From the NCBI GenBank assembly GCA_963698165.1, contig CAVOPT010000019.1, positions 1 to 64,000 on the forward strand: 64,000 nt of DNA, written 5' to 3'. Positions 38,193-47,837 of the stretch are shown here, in pieces. Source of the DNA: JAAYUJ01 sp963698165 (GTDB lineage: Bacteria > Desulfobacterota > Syntrophobacteria > Syntrophobacterales > Syntrophobacteraceae). The position numbers and the translations under genes were made by a program. Within the stretch, counting starts at the first letter, position 1. Each line of letters starts with the position of its first letter. The notes beneath the pieces were generated by a model that made no database searches, was not told where the DNA came from, and saw only the letters and a list, made by a program, of their open reading frames with translations.

Positions 38193-38432
38193 ATGCAAAT
38201 TGAAGGTCGGTTGAAAGAGCTTAAATGTGAATTCGAATCCGGGCAGAAGATGCTGGCTGACCTCGATGCGAAGCAGTCGAACATTCGTACCACGCTGCTG
38301 CGCATCAGCGGGGCGATCCAGGTGTTGGAGGAGCTCATCGCAGCGGAAAACGGACCGGCAGGCAAAGGCAACGGCCAGCCAGTCAGTGAATACGCTGAGC
38401 CGGTTTCGACACTTCAGAACCCTGCCCAGTGA
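38193..38432 (+). CDS. Small coiled-coil protein between fibre genes
   Basis: A 79-residue protein starting at ATG 38193 after AGGGGGAG. Residues 5-52 are a continuous heptad-like helix (LKELKCEFESGQKMLADLDA, TTLLRISGAIQVLEELIA); the tail is disordered. It may help fibre assembly. No family recognised. Confidence 0.6.
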   Translation: MQIEGRLKELKCEFESGQKMLADLDAKQSNIRTTLLRISGAIQVLEELIAAENGPAGKGNGQPVSEYAEPVSTLQNPAQ

Positions 38433-38519
38433 CGCAGGCGTGATATGGGTAGAAAATAAACCCGCAACGACAAGGTCGCACGGTGAACGTTCATTGTCTG
38501 TGCATATCGGAGAAGAGCC

Positions 38520-40994
38520 ATGGGCAATTTTTCTAACGACCCTCAGAGCAAGCTGCAAAAATCGCTGTCCAGGCACTACGTCGGCGTGCGCCTTCAGCAG
38601 GGCGTGCCGGTACTGGACGCCGACTGGAACGAGCTCGAAGACCTGCGGCGGTGGGAATTGTGGTCTCTCCTGAAGTGGTTCATCGGCAACGGTGTGCCGG
38701 AGAATAATAGCGGGTTCAAGATCGTTGCCGTTGCCGGCGGCGGTGTTGATACGATTATTTTGTCATCAAAAAAGGCCCATGTTGACTGGTCGTCCATAAC
38801 GGTCAACAGAACGTCCTCCACGGCGGCTGACGCTTTGGGCTTCGGTCCTCAGAATTATGCTTCGGGGAAGCTCATCGGGTCTGCGCCGGCCCGGCTAACG
38901 AGCGATGCAGCAGGTACATTCCCGCTGAACCTCAGCGCGGGCGATAAAAAACTGGTGGTCAAGGCGGACGATCTTACCGAGGAGGAAATTGTCTTCAATA
39001 AAACCGACCCCCTGATCACAAATGCCGACAATGTTCCTGTGAGCGAGGTTATCAGCGTCATTAACGCGCAGGCGCACAATCTTATCGCCAGTGTGGGGAC
39101 GGGGAGGGATTTTAGCATCACGGGCGGCGACGGCACCTCTAGAGACGCGGGGCGGTGTCTGGTGGGGGGATGGGAAGCACTGAATGAGGTGAACCTGAAA
39201 TATACCTCCCAGGCCCTGTACGATAACTACGCGTTGGCGCTGAAATTGGGCGTGGACAAGATCGCCCCCTTGTCGACGCCTGCCGCGCGGAGGATCGATA
39301 CGGTCTACCTTGACGTCTGGGAGCGTGAAGTCAGTTCCGATGAAGACAACGACCATCTGATTGATCCGCGGATCGGCATCGAGACGTCGGTGCGCATAAA
39401 GCGGGAATGGGCGGTCCGGGTGCGGGAGGATTCGATGGATCCGCCCTCTGCGCCGCCCGGGCACGTGTTCTTCCGTCTGGCGACCATCGTGCGGGACGGC
39501 GCGGCGATAGACGCCGTCAGCATCCGCGACGGCCGCAGGCGAACGAGCATGCTGAGTACGCTAGATCTGGACAAGGTCGAGCTGAACAACCGCGTCAAGA
39601 TCATCAGAAATGCCATTGAGCACTTGAGCCTGCGAAGCACGATCGACAGCGTGCCGGCCGCGGCCGCGCGGCTGCCCCGAGTCGTTGTCGAGGCGTATTC
39701 CGGCCCTGCCGGATTTCAGCGTTTGGTCGACCGTTTTCGCACGACAGCGCATTTCAATGGGACATATCGCTTTTATTTTGCCGAGGCAGATGGAACTGCG
39801 CCCCTTGTTACGCAGATACTTGCTGATACCGAGAAACCGATAGTCAAAACACTGGTGACAGATAAATCCCGGACTCTGGGTTCCCTTCCGGTTGCTACGA
39901 CCGTGGATGTAAGCCTGGACGGCGGAAACAGCTTCGGCCTGCTCAATCAGCCGCTGGACCGGGACATAGACACGCAGGCATTGCCCCCGAACAACGACCG
40001 CTATCAATTGGTGCTTCGATTCAATTTGCCCTCTATGAGCAATGCCTCGGACGTCTGGACCACGCGTGCCGCCTTGCCCACGCCCCGCAGTCATCTGGCC
40101 GCGGTTACCGGCGCCAACGGTCGGCTCTATGCAATCGGTGGAAACAGCGCTTCGAATACGATTAGCACTGTGAACACCGTCTTTGAGTATAACGATACAA
40201 ACAATGCCTGGTGTACGCGAACACCTATGACGGGGGCGAGGTATTGTGCCGCAGCCGCTATCCGCAGTTTCCGGATTTACGCAATCGGCGGCTCCAATGA
40301 CGGCGACAACCAGCTCAGTGACGTCGAGGAATACGACATAAAGAGCAACGCCTGGACGACCCTTGCCGCAAATATCCCAACTGCACGCGAGCAGCTTGCC
40401 GTAGCAGCGATCAATGATGAGCGCATTTATGCCATCGGCGGATTGTCAGCCGGCGATGGCGTCGACCTCACCGAGGAATTTAATCCTGTTACCAGAACAT
40501 GGACGACCAAGCATGTTTTACCCGCGCAGCATTGGGGCGCAACAGCTGCAGTCAACAGCCTGGATGAAATCCTGGTGTTCGGCGGATTCACTGGTACCCT
40601 TTCAGCTGTTACCGGCAATCTTAATAAATACAATCCGTTCAGCAACAGTTGGACTTCTCTAACAGCGATGAACATCCCCCGCACCGGCCATGCCGGCACC
40701 GGGGTCTCGAATGATTTTCTCAATGCCTTCGGCGGGTACGCCAGCACGCAAGCTCAAACGCCGACGAATAACAATCAGGAATATGACCCCTTTGCAAATG
40801 CCTGGAATTCGCGTGCGATAGTGCCTGCACAGGTAAAGTTCGCAGCCGCAGCAGCGCTCCATGACGCCGTCTACGTCCTCGGCGGATGGGACAGCGGGAA
40901 AAATGCGATGGACAGTAACCTGCAATACAAACCGCTGTTGACGACAAAGATGCTTCAAGCGGGCTTTGGAGTGGAATACACGACGAGCGAGTGA
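38520..40994 (+). CDS. Second fibre protein with kelch-type beta-propeller head
   Basis: An 824-residue protein. The N-terminal 330 residues resemble DUF6519-type docking domains and the fibre at 35711: NFSNDP, YVGVRLQQGVPVLDADWNEL, WFIGNGVPENNSGFKI, GRCLVGGWEAL. Residues about 515-815 carry six kelch units, each with a GRLYAIGG-like strand and a W at the end of the blade (YDIKSNAWTTL, FNPVTRTWTTK, YNPFSNSWTSL, YDPFANAWNSR). A closed six-bladed propeller would be an alternative receptor-binding head on the same baseplate dock. It overlaps a possible GTG start of the next gene. Confidence 0.82.
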   Translation: MGNFSNDPQSKLQKSLSRHYVGVRLQQGVPVLDADWNELEDLRRWELWSLLKWFIGNGVPENNSGFKIVAVAGGGVDTIILSSKKAHVDWSSITVNRTSSTAADALGFGPQNYASGKLIGSAPARLTSDAAGTFPLNLSAGDKKLVVKADDLTEEEIVFNKTDPLITNADNVPVSEVISVINAQAHNLIASVGTGRDFSITGGDGTSRDAGRCLVGGWEALNEVNLKYTSQALYDNYALALKLGVDKIAPLSTPAARRIDTVYLDVWEREVSSDEDNDHLIDPRIGIETSVRIKREWAVRVREDSMDPPSAPPGHVFFRLATIVRDGAAIDAVSIRDGRRRTSMLSTLDLDKVELNNRVKIIRNAIEHLSLRSTIDSVPAAAARLPRVVVEAYSGPAGFQRLVDRFRTTAHFNGTYRFYFAEADGTAPLVTQILADTEKPIVKTLVTDKSRTLGSLPVATTVDVSLDGGNSFGLLNQPLDRDIDTQALPPNNDRYQLVLRFNLPSMSNASDVWTTRAALPTPRSHLAAVTGANGRLYAIGGNSASNTISTVNTVFEYNDTNNAWCTRTPMTGARYCAAAAIRSFRIYAIGGSNDGDNQLSDVEEYDIKSNAWTTLAANIPTAREQLAVAAINDERIYAIGGLSAGDGVDLTEEFNPVTRTWTTKHVLPAQHWGATAAVNSLDEILVFGGFTGTLSAVTGNLNKYNPFSNSWTSLTAMNIPRTGHAGTGVSNDFLNAFGGYASTQAQTPTNNNQEYDPFANAWNSRAIVPAQVKFAAAAALHDAVYVLGGWDSGKNAMDSNLQYKPLLTTKMLQAGFGVEYTTSE

Positions 40995-41008
40995 AGGAGA
41001 GCAAGCTT

Positions 41009-41599
41009 ATGGAAACGACTTTTCTGACCGTCAAAGAACAGTCACTGCTGGACCATGTACAGGTGTTTTTCGATGATGTGCAACTGGGCATGTCGGCGTT
41101 CCAGATCAAACACTTTGTGCTGAACGATGAGGCGTTTCCCCTGCCGGACAGCAAATATCACCAGGCGAAGTTGGAACTCTACACCCGGTGGCAGAAAATC
41201 GTGGACCTGGAATTCGCGTTCAAGAAAAGCAGGGCGCAGACCAAGCTGCTGCACGCGCAGAAACTGAAATGGCAGGAGACACTGCAGTCGGCGACCGGGC
41301 ATACGCGCCTCGAAGCGGAGGCCCAGATCGAACTTCTGGACATTGAAATGGAACAGCAGCAGACAGCGTGCATGTTCCAGCAGAAGAGCTGTGGGGAGAC
41401 CCTTCGGGAGATGCGGATCTTCCTTGATGTGGTTGAAAACCTGGAGGGCAAGGTTCTCTACGAAAGCAAGGAGGCTGCCGAAGCCGAACATTGGATGGTG
41501 GTCCACGCCATACGCGAAGAGCGTCCCGGCATTGCGCAGGATCAGGCGCTGCTCAGGAATGTCTTGCAGGGCAACAAGAGCGGGCATATACCCCGGTAA
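41009..41599 (+). CDS. Coiled-coil protein of unknown function in the eCIS operon
   Basis: A 196-residue protein starting at ATG 41009 with AAGGAG ten bases before it. It is almost all helix: ELYTRWQKIVDLEFAFKKSR, then EAEAQIELLDIEMEQQQTAC. The stretch with AHWMVVHAIREERP-like sequence near the end is the least regular. It lies between the kelch fibre and the secreted VWA protein. No family recognised. Confidence 0.6.
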   Translation: METTFLTVKEQSLLDHVQVFFDDVQLGMSAFQIKHFVLNDEAFPLPDSKYHQAKLELYTRWQKIVDLEFAFKKSRAQTKLLHAQKLKWQETLQSATGHTRLEAEAQIELLDIEMEQQQTACMFQQKSCGETLREMRIFLDVVENLEGKVLYESKEAAEAEHWMVVHAIREERPGIAQDQALLRNVLQGNKSGHIPR

Positions 41600-41630
41600 G
41601 GAGTACGAGGCCCTGTCGCGAGGTACGATA

Positions 41631-44600
41631 ATGAACGAATCCAGTCGTGGAACTTTATTGATGCGGTCGGTTTTGAAATACATTCGTTGCTTTGTGACTC
41701 ATTGCTATGTGTCGTTGCTGTTGAGCCTGATCGTGCTGACGGGCCTCATGGTTTCTCCTGCCTCGGCTCAGCCGCTGAATGCGCCCTTGATGAACGCGAC
41801 GACCCCGGTCAACATCAACGGGGTCATTGACCCCCTGGAATGGGAAAATGCCGGGGCAACGGCAAGGACCTTTGCGTTGCAGGATTTCGACGGCACCACG
41901 AGAACCGTTACGGTTTATGCCCTGCACGACAACACCAACGTGTATCTTGGATTCAAAGTCGAAGATCAGTCCCGAGTCGATGATCCTACGTCCGGAACGA
42001 AGGATGATGGGATTGTTTTGCTTTTTGATCCCGGAGCGGGCGCACCGGACAAGAGCGGCACCATTCTGGCCGATGACATCGGCTATTCTTTTTTCGTCAG
42101 TCCGAACGCTGCGACACCCTCTCTGACCGATGCGAAGGTTACGGGCAACACGCATACTCCCAGCGGCGGAGCATGGAGCACAACAGCGGGAATGCCGAGC
42201 GGCGGGGTAAATGCACAATTTTCGAATGTGAATCCCGGGACAGGTGAACAAGGATGGCAGATGGAAATATTAATCCCGTTCACGGCGTTAAATGGCATTG
42301 ATCCGTATACCCAGAGCCAGATCGGGTTCGCGTTCTTCATCCTTAATGATTGGGGCGATACGAGCGGCAACGGTCTCATCGGCAATAACGATAAGGACGG
42401 CTTTCTGGCTTTTCCGACGGGACTGGCCGGCGCTCTCACCGTGGGTATGCCGATCATCACCCCGGCGAACCCCGTCTCGAGTCTCGTCAATTCGGGGAAT
42501 TTCAAGGTCCCCTCGAGCTGGGAAACCATCACGTTGGTGCATCCCCAGATACTCGTAACGCCGACCAGCTTCAATTTCGGCGCGGTGCGCAAGAACACAA
42601 CGTCGACGCCGATCTGGCTCAGCGTCCAAAATACCGGAACAGCAGGCACGACGCTCAAATACACGCTGCCGGCGCTGAGCGCGCCCTATAGTTATACGGC
42701 TCTGGGGACTCCCAATCCCGGCGTTGAGCACACGCTGCTGTCAGGCGCAGCTGCGCATACCTATCAGATACAGTTTTCGCCTACGGTGGAGGGCGTGGTC
42801 CCGACCCAGACGATGACCATTACGAGCAACGATCAGAATGTCGATTTTACTCTGAACGGCGAGGGGGGGCTATCGCATCTTGTTATCACCAACGCTACAA
42901 CCGGGGCACTGCCAACTCTTACCCTGGATTTTGAAGAAGTGACTATAAATACTCCCAAAACGATAGGTCTCATGATAGGCAATACCGGTACGGTTCCGCT
43001 TAATGTCACGAACATCACAAAAACGGGGAGTGGTACCGTAAGCGGCCCGAATCTCGGGGGCGCAACAAATCATTTAGATAACATTGTAAGCGGTACCCCC
43101 CAGGCCCTTACGATTATATGCAATCCGACCAGTGTCGGCACGTTTTCAGCAGTCGTCAAGTTTGATACCGATGATCCCGCCTATCAAATCGCCGGAACAG
43201 GAAACGACATCACCGTCAATGTGACGTGTGAAGGAGTGACGAGAGAGATCGTTCTCGCTCTCGATGCCTCGGGGAGCATGCGCGTACGAACGCCTGATGG
43301 AACCCAAACAGCCGAGTTCAATAGTTCAAGATGGAAAGACTTGGAGCAGCAAGTTTCACTATTTACCCAGGTGCTGACCGAGCACGGTGCAGGTATGGGC
43401 ACGTTCAATGGAGTGTTGTTCCCCAACAAAGACGATACCGCAGAGACAGGGCTGGTATTTTCGAGCATGCGGTCCATCAGCGCTTCAAACAAAACGCAAT
43501 TTGATACCGCCTTGAGCAGCGTGCCGCGAATGGGTTTGCGCCTCAATTATGGTACTCCTCTGGGCGCCGGATTGCGCGATGCGGTGAATCAATTTGCGAC
43601 AGCCAGTAGCAGGCGCGCCTTAGTGCTGTTCAGTGATGGCGCACAGAATTTCGGTCCCCCGCCGAGCGATTTCTACACTGCCGCAGAAAACAGCAAGGCT
43701 CGTATCTATACAATAGGCTATGGGGTACGAGGATCGTCGGAAGTTGATCTTGACTTACTCGCAAAGATCGCGGCCCTAAGCGAACGATCCGGCGAAGATA
43801 ACTCTTTTGAAGTAAACTCGGACGAGTTGTTCGATTTGAATAAAACCATCAAATACATTCTTGAGGATGATCTTGGTCTTGACCTGCTCGATGACCCTGA
43901 AGGGACGATCTATGCAGGGCAGCAGATTACCCGTGAGGTCACGGTCAGTGACATGGCGAAACAGCTCTATTTCCACGTTTCCTGGAACACCTATCAAGCG
44001 GACCGTTTGCAGGTCGATTTGATCACCCCGGATTGCCAGTTGATCACGCCGTCGACGGCCGCATCGGACGCGAGAGTACGATATTTATCGCAGCAAAAGT
44101 TCAAAACCTACACCATCAAGGGCAGTCTGGTGAAGGAGGGCAAGTGGAAGGTGGTTGTTCGCGCCCCCCGTACGCTCAGCGCCGGGGAACCGTACAGCTA
44201 CGGGTTGATGGGCGACACGCGGCTGCGGCTTGACCCCGTTTTCTCGAAGTCGACCTATTTCACCGGGGATGAGATCAAGATCAAGGCCGTGCTTCAGGGA
44301 AACGGCATGCCGATGAAGAACGCAATCGTCTACATGACCGTGGACAGTCCAAAGGCGTCCTTATCAAACTGGCTTGCACTGAACTATGTTTCACCGCAGT
44401 TAATGGCGAACGTGCAGGCCCCCGTGCTTGACGAGCTGGAAAAAAAGAAGGTCTCTCCAATAACGGCTGCTGGCGCTTCCCAGCCTGCCGCAACAGCCGC
44501 GCCTGTCGTGCCGGCATTTGAAACACATACCATGCTGGCAAAGAAGGCATATGTGCTGAAGAACGTGATCGGTATCAACCCGCCGCTTGAGATGACAACA

Positions 44601-45614
44601 TCGCGCATTTACCTGTACGACGACGGTGTCACGGGGGGCGACGAGATCGCGAACGACGGGATCTATACCGCAACGGTAAAGAACACGACCGTGGCGGGGA
44701 CCTATGATTTCCGGATTTATGCGAACGGCAAAACACCGGGGGGCTACGATTTCACGCGGGAGGCCCATGCCCAGCGACAGGTGAACGTGGGATGGAACAT
44801 TAAAGATATCAATCTTCACTATGATTTCACCAGGCAGTCGATCAAAGAGCAATACCATGATGTCGTTGTTGTGAGCATCTCCGGCAAGGACGCCTACGGC
44901 AACGTCGCCGTCAACAATCAGATCATCAAAGATCTGCACATCAACGTTGTGAACGGTTCCCCCTGGGGAGCTGTCTCGAACAACGGCGACGGGTCCTATT
45001 CGCAGACGATCCTGCTCGAGGACCCGAAGAAATCACCGAGGATTTCCGTGTCGTATAAGGAGCAGCCGGTAGTGCGGGATTATGAGCTTCCGGTCGTTTC
45101 CGGCCTGACGTTTGTGAATGAGGTGGTCAACTATAAGGCCGGAAAGGAAGGGAACGAGGGCTTTAACGAACATACCAAGCCGGAGGCCGCTCTGGGCGCA
45201 CCCGCGAAGAATAAATTTGTTTCTCTCGGCGCCGGCGGGAGTCTGACTGTAGCAGTGAAGGGGAAAGAGATCTATGACGGTCCGGGCCCGGACATCGTGG
45301 TCTATGAAACGGCAAAACTGCCCAACCAGTTTGAAACACCTGACTCTTATACCGTCGAGGTCCTGACCAAGGACGGCTACGTGAACCTCGGCACGGTCCA
45401 GGGCGGTATTGCCCAGTTCGATCTGGCGGACAAAAAGATCAGCCGGGCAACGACAATCCGCATCACGGATACGAGCGGAAGAGTTGCGGATTATAACGGC
45501 ATGGCGATCCATACGCCGGGAGCGGATATCGAGGCAGTTGGCGTCAAGTATGTGAGAGACCGCTGTTTGTTCTGGAGGTTCTGGGAGTTCTTGAAGTTCT
45601 GGAAAAAAGAATAA
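41631..45614 (+). CDS. Large secreted protein with CBM9-like, ASH and VWA domains
   Basis: 1327 residues from ATG 41631 (GAGGTACGATA upstream); ATG 41661 is an alternative start. A Sec signal follows: hydrophobic YVSLLLSLIVLTGLMVSPAS then AQP. Residues about 50-250 look like a CBM9/DOMON-like domain (VNINGVIDPLEWENA, TVYALHDNTNVYLGFKVED). Residues 300-530 hold two ASH/choice-of-anchor-D type modules (VTPTSFNFGAVRKNTTS). Residues 535-750 are a VWA domain with a MIDAS motif DASGS (LALDASGSM, then SDGAQNFG). Beta-rich modules follow. Placement inside the eCIS operon of an exported adhesion-type protein is odd, since eCIS particles are made in the cytoplasm. It could act at the producer cell surface. 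Confidence 0.8.
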   Translation: MNESSRGTLLMRSVLKYIRCFVTHCYVSLLLSLIVLTGLMVSPASAQPLNAPLMNATTPVNINGVIDPLEWENAGATARTFALQDFDGTTRTVTVYALHDNTNVYLGFKVEDQSRVDDPTSGTKDDGIVLLFDPGAGAPDKSGTILADDIGYSFFVSPNAATPSLTDAKVTGNTHTPSGGAWSTTAGMPSGGVNAQFSNVNPGTGEQGWQMEILIPFTALNGIDPYTQSQIGFAFFILNDWGDTSGNGLIGNNDKDGFLAFPTGLAGALTVGMPIITPANPVSSLVNSGNFKVPSSWETITLVHPQILVTPTSFNFGAVRKNTTSTPIWLSVQNTGTAGTTLKYTLPALSAPYSYTALGTPNPGVEHTLLSGAAAHTYQIQFSPTVEGVVPTQTMTITSNDQNVDFTLNGEGGLSHLVITNATTGALPTLTLDFEEVTINTPKTIGLMIGNTGTVPLNVTNITKTGSGTVSGPNLGGATNHLDNIVSGTPQALTIICNPTSVGTFSAVVKFDTDDPAYQIAGTGNDITVNVTCEGVTREIVLALDASGSMRVRTPDGTQTAEFNSSRWKDLEQQVSLFTQVLTEHGAGMGTFNGVLFPNKDDTAETGLVFSSMRSISASNKTQFDTALSSVPRMGLRLNYGTPLGAGLRDAVNQFATASSRRALVLFSDGAQNFGPPPSDFYTAAENSKARIYTIGYGVRGSSEVDLDLLAKIAALSERSGEDNSFEVNSDELFDLNKTIKYILEDDLGLDLLDDPEGTIYAGQQITREVTVSDMAKQLYFHVSWNTYQADRLQVDLITPDCQLITPSTAASDARVRYLSQQKFKTYTIKGSLVKEGKWKVVVRAPRTLSAGEPYSYGLMGDTRLRLDPVFSKSTYFTGDEIKIKAVLQGNGMPMKNAIVYMTVDSPKASLSNWLALNYVSPQLMANVQAPVLDELEKKKVSPITAAGASQPAATAAPVVPAFETHTMLAKKAYVLKNVIGINPPLEMTTSRIYLYDDGVTGGDEIANDGIYTATVKNTTVAGTYDFRIYANGKTPGGYDFTREAHAQRQVNVGWNIKDINLHYDFTRQSIKEQYHDVVVVSISGKDAYGNVAVNNQIIKDLHINVVNGSPWGAVSNNGDGSYSQTILLEDPKKSPRISVSYKEQPVVRDYELPVVSGLTFVNEVVNYKAGKEGNEGFNEHTKPEAALGAPAKNKFVSLGAGGSLTVAVKGKEIYDGPGPDIVVYETAKLPNQFETPDSYTVEVLTKDGYVNLGTVQGGIAQFDLADKKISRATTIRITDTSGRVADYNGMAIHTPGADIEAVGVKYVRDRCLFWRFWEFLKFWKKE

Positions 45615-45636
45615 GTGCATCTTCTCCGGAGGGACG

Positions 45637-46299
45637 TTGAAACCGCGAGTTCAAAACTCGAATTGGGATTTTCGATACGGTTTTGCAGAAAAGAGATGGC
45701 AGCGCAGCGGTTACACGGCAGCCGCCAACAGTGGGTTCATGATCCACTACGTGATCCGTCCGCGGATCGACCTTGATCCTGCCTGGACCTTGAAGCGCAA
45801 ACTGCAGCTCGCATTCGCGGTGTGCGCAGCAGCGCCGCCGGAACCGCAGCCGTCCCCCGTCATGCTGATGTGGCATGTTGCTCCGAAACCGGCCGGCACG
45901 GGCTTCGGCGCGTCTCTGCCGATCATGAGTCTCGACGGCGTGGGCAAGGCCTACGCGCCAGTCCTGGAGGCAAGCGGCATCCACGTACTGGCAGACCTGA
46001 TCGCGTGGGACCCGTCGAAGCGCGTGGGTAAGATCCTCAAGGACAGGCTCAGGGAATTTCGCGCCAAGGCCGTCATGGTTACGGGCCTTCAGGTGCAGTT
46101 ACAGCCGTTGTCCGGTCTTGCCGAGCGGACCATCAGCAGCATCCAGGAGGACACGGCAGCTGCGATTGCCAAAGCAGCCGGCCCCGGTGTCACACCGGAT
46201 TTGGCGCAGGAACTCCAAGAAGCTTTAACGGTCCTGCTGGTGGCGCTGGACGATAAGGCCCTGGAGCGCTTGACGGCCAAGGATCTGCTGGCGCTCTGA
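45637..46299 (+). CDS. Protein with helix-hairpin-helix-like segment, function unknown
   Basis: 220 residues from TTG 45637 after GGAGGGACG. A beta-like N-terminal part (GFMIHYVIRPRIDLDPAWTL) precedes a segment like helix-hairpin-helix or DUF4332 proteins (LDGVGKAYAPVLEASGIHVL, then ADLIAWDP). The C-terminal half is helical. It directly precedes the cargo genes. No role can be given. Confidence 0.5.
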   Translation: MKPRVQNSNWDFRYGFAEKRWQRSGYTAAANSGFMIHYVIRPRIDLDPAWTLKRKLQLAFAVCAAAPPEPQPSPVMLMWHVAPKPAGTGFGASLPIMSLDGVGKAYAPVLEASGIHVLADLIAWDPSKRVGKILKDRLREFRAKAVMVTGLQVQLQPLSGLAERTISSIQEDTAAAIAKAAGPGVTPDLAQELQEALTVLLVALDDKALERLTAKDLLAL

Positions 46300-47837
46300 G
46301 ATCGCCTTGTGCCTTGGGGAGCACGTCGGTCTTTGGCCACGGAAGTATCCCGCTGCGCAAAAGGTATGAGCCCATGACAGATTCCATAAAAACAGCAACA
46401 ACGAAGCCCGAGTCCCTGCGAGCAAACCTTTCCCCGCAGCAGGGCGTGTTCCCGCGCCCTGCGTCCTCAGTTCCTAGCGCCTCGTCACATCTCATGACCC
46501 TCCACCGCACCCTCGGCAACCAGGCCGTGGGAAGGCTGATACGGCAATCAGGAGTCGGATGTAGGGAGTCCGGAGTAATACAGGCGAAGCTTACCATCAA
46601 CAACCCGAACGATATCTACGAGCAGGAAGCGGACCAGGTAGCGGAGCAGGTCATCCGCATGCCGGACAAGGGAGATGATGGCAATAAGATTGATTCCACG
46701 TGCCGCATTTCACAGTCCGAAATCGGAAATCCGCAATCCGCAATACAATTGAAGCCCGGCTGACCTTTTGCAGCGACTCCCTCGTGGGGGGAGCAGGAAG
46801 CGGTCCAGACCAAGCCGATTGCCGCGAAGATCACGCCCCTGGTCCACCGTCAACCGGAAGAGGCAAAAACGGACGAGGAAGAGGAGGTCGTGCAGGAAAA
46901 AAGGCTCGATCAGCCATTCGTCCAACGCCAGGAAGAGAACGAAGAGGAAAAGCCCGAAGAGGTGCAGACGAAGCGAGCGAGCACCATATCGATGCAGCGA
47001 CTGGATCTCAGCAGTCGCTTGCAACGCTTGCAGGGAGGCGAGCCCTTGCCTGCGTCAACGCGCGCCCTTTTTGAGCCCCGGTTCAGCGCTGATTTCAGCG
47101 CAGTGCGGGTGCATAGGGACAGCGAGGCGGCTGAGACCGCGCAAAAGCTCAATGCCCAGGCCTTCACCCGGGGGAGGGACATTGTGTTCGGTCCGGGCAG
47201 GTACCAGCCGCAGTCGCCTCACGGGCAACGGCTGCTGGCTCACGAACTGACCCATGTCTTGCAGCAGGGGTCTGCCGGATCCGTTCCGGTCAACGGCGCT
47301 TCCCGTGGCGCCATTGTACCCGCTCATGGAGGGGACGCCGTCATCGCAAGGCAAGAGAAGAAGGAGGAAAAGAAGGAGCCGGAGGTCGCTTTCGGGTCGC
47401 CGGCGTGGCCATGGCCCCTGATCGAAACGCTGATTGTAAAACTTCCTAGCCGCTGGAGCGAGGCTGTTAAACGGGCGAAGCAGTCGAAAGGCAGTGCACT
47501 TTTCGACCGACAATTTGGGAGGACCCTTGTCTACAATCAATTGATGGCCTTTTACAATCTGTTCTATGCAGGCGTCTTTACGGGGTTGTCGGCCTACAAG
47601 GTGGACTTCAGCAAGGGCCTTGAAATATCGGAGTCTCTTTCGGGAGTGACGGATACCTACCTCAATCTTATCTCGCTGGCCCTTCATTACGACCTCAAGA
47701 AATATCTCGAAAACGATGTTTCGGACATCGTGAAGGCAAACCTCGGATGGGCCATCATCTATGGGTTGCTGATCCAGGGCGGACTCGTCGGCCTCAATCA
47801 AGCGCTGGAACAAGAGCTTGATTTCACTTCCCTGGTG

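Noticed and set aside
46764..46793. SECIS element for selenocysteine after the in-frame UGA
   Set aside because: The stem is only five base pairs, the paralogous residue is Gly and not Cys, and the same hairpin occurs in the copy without UGA.
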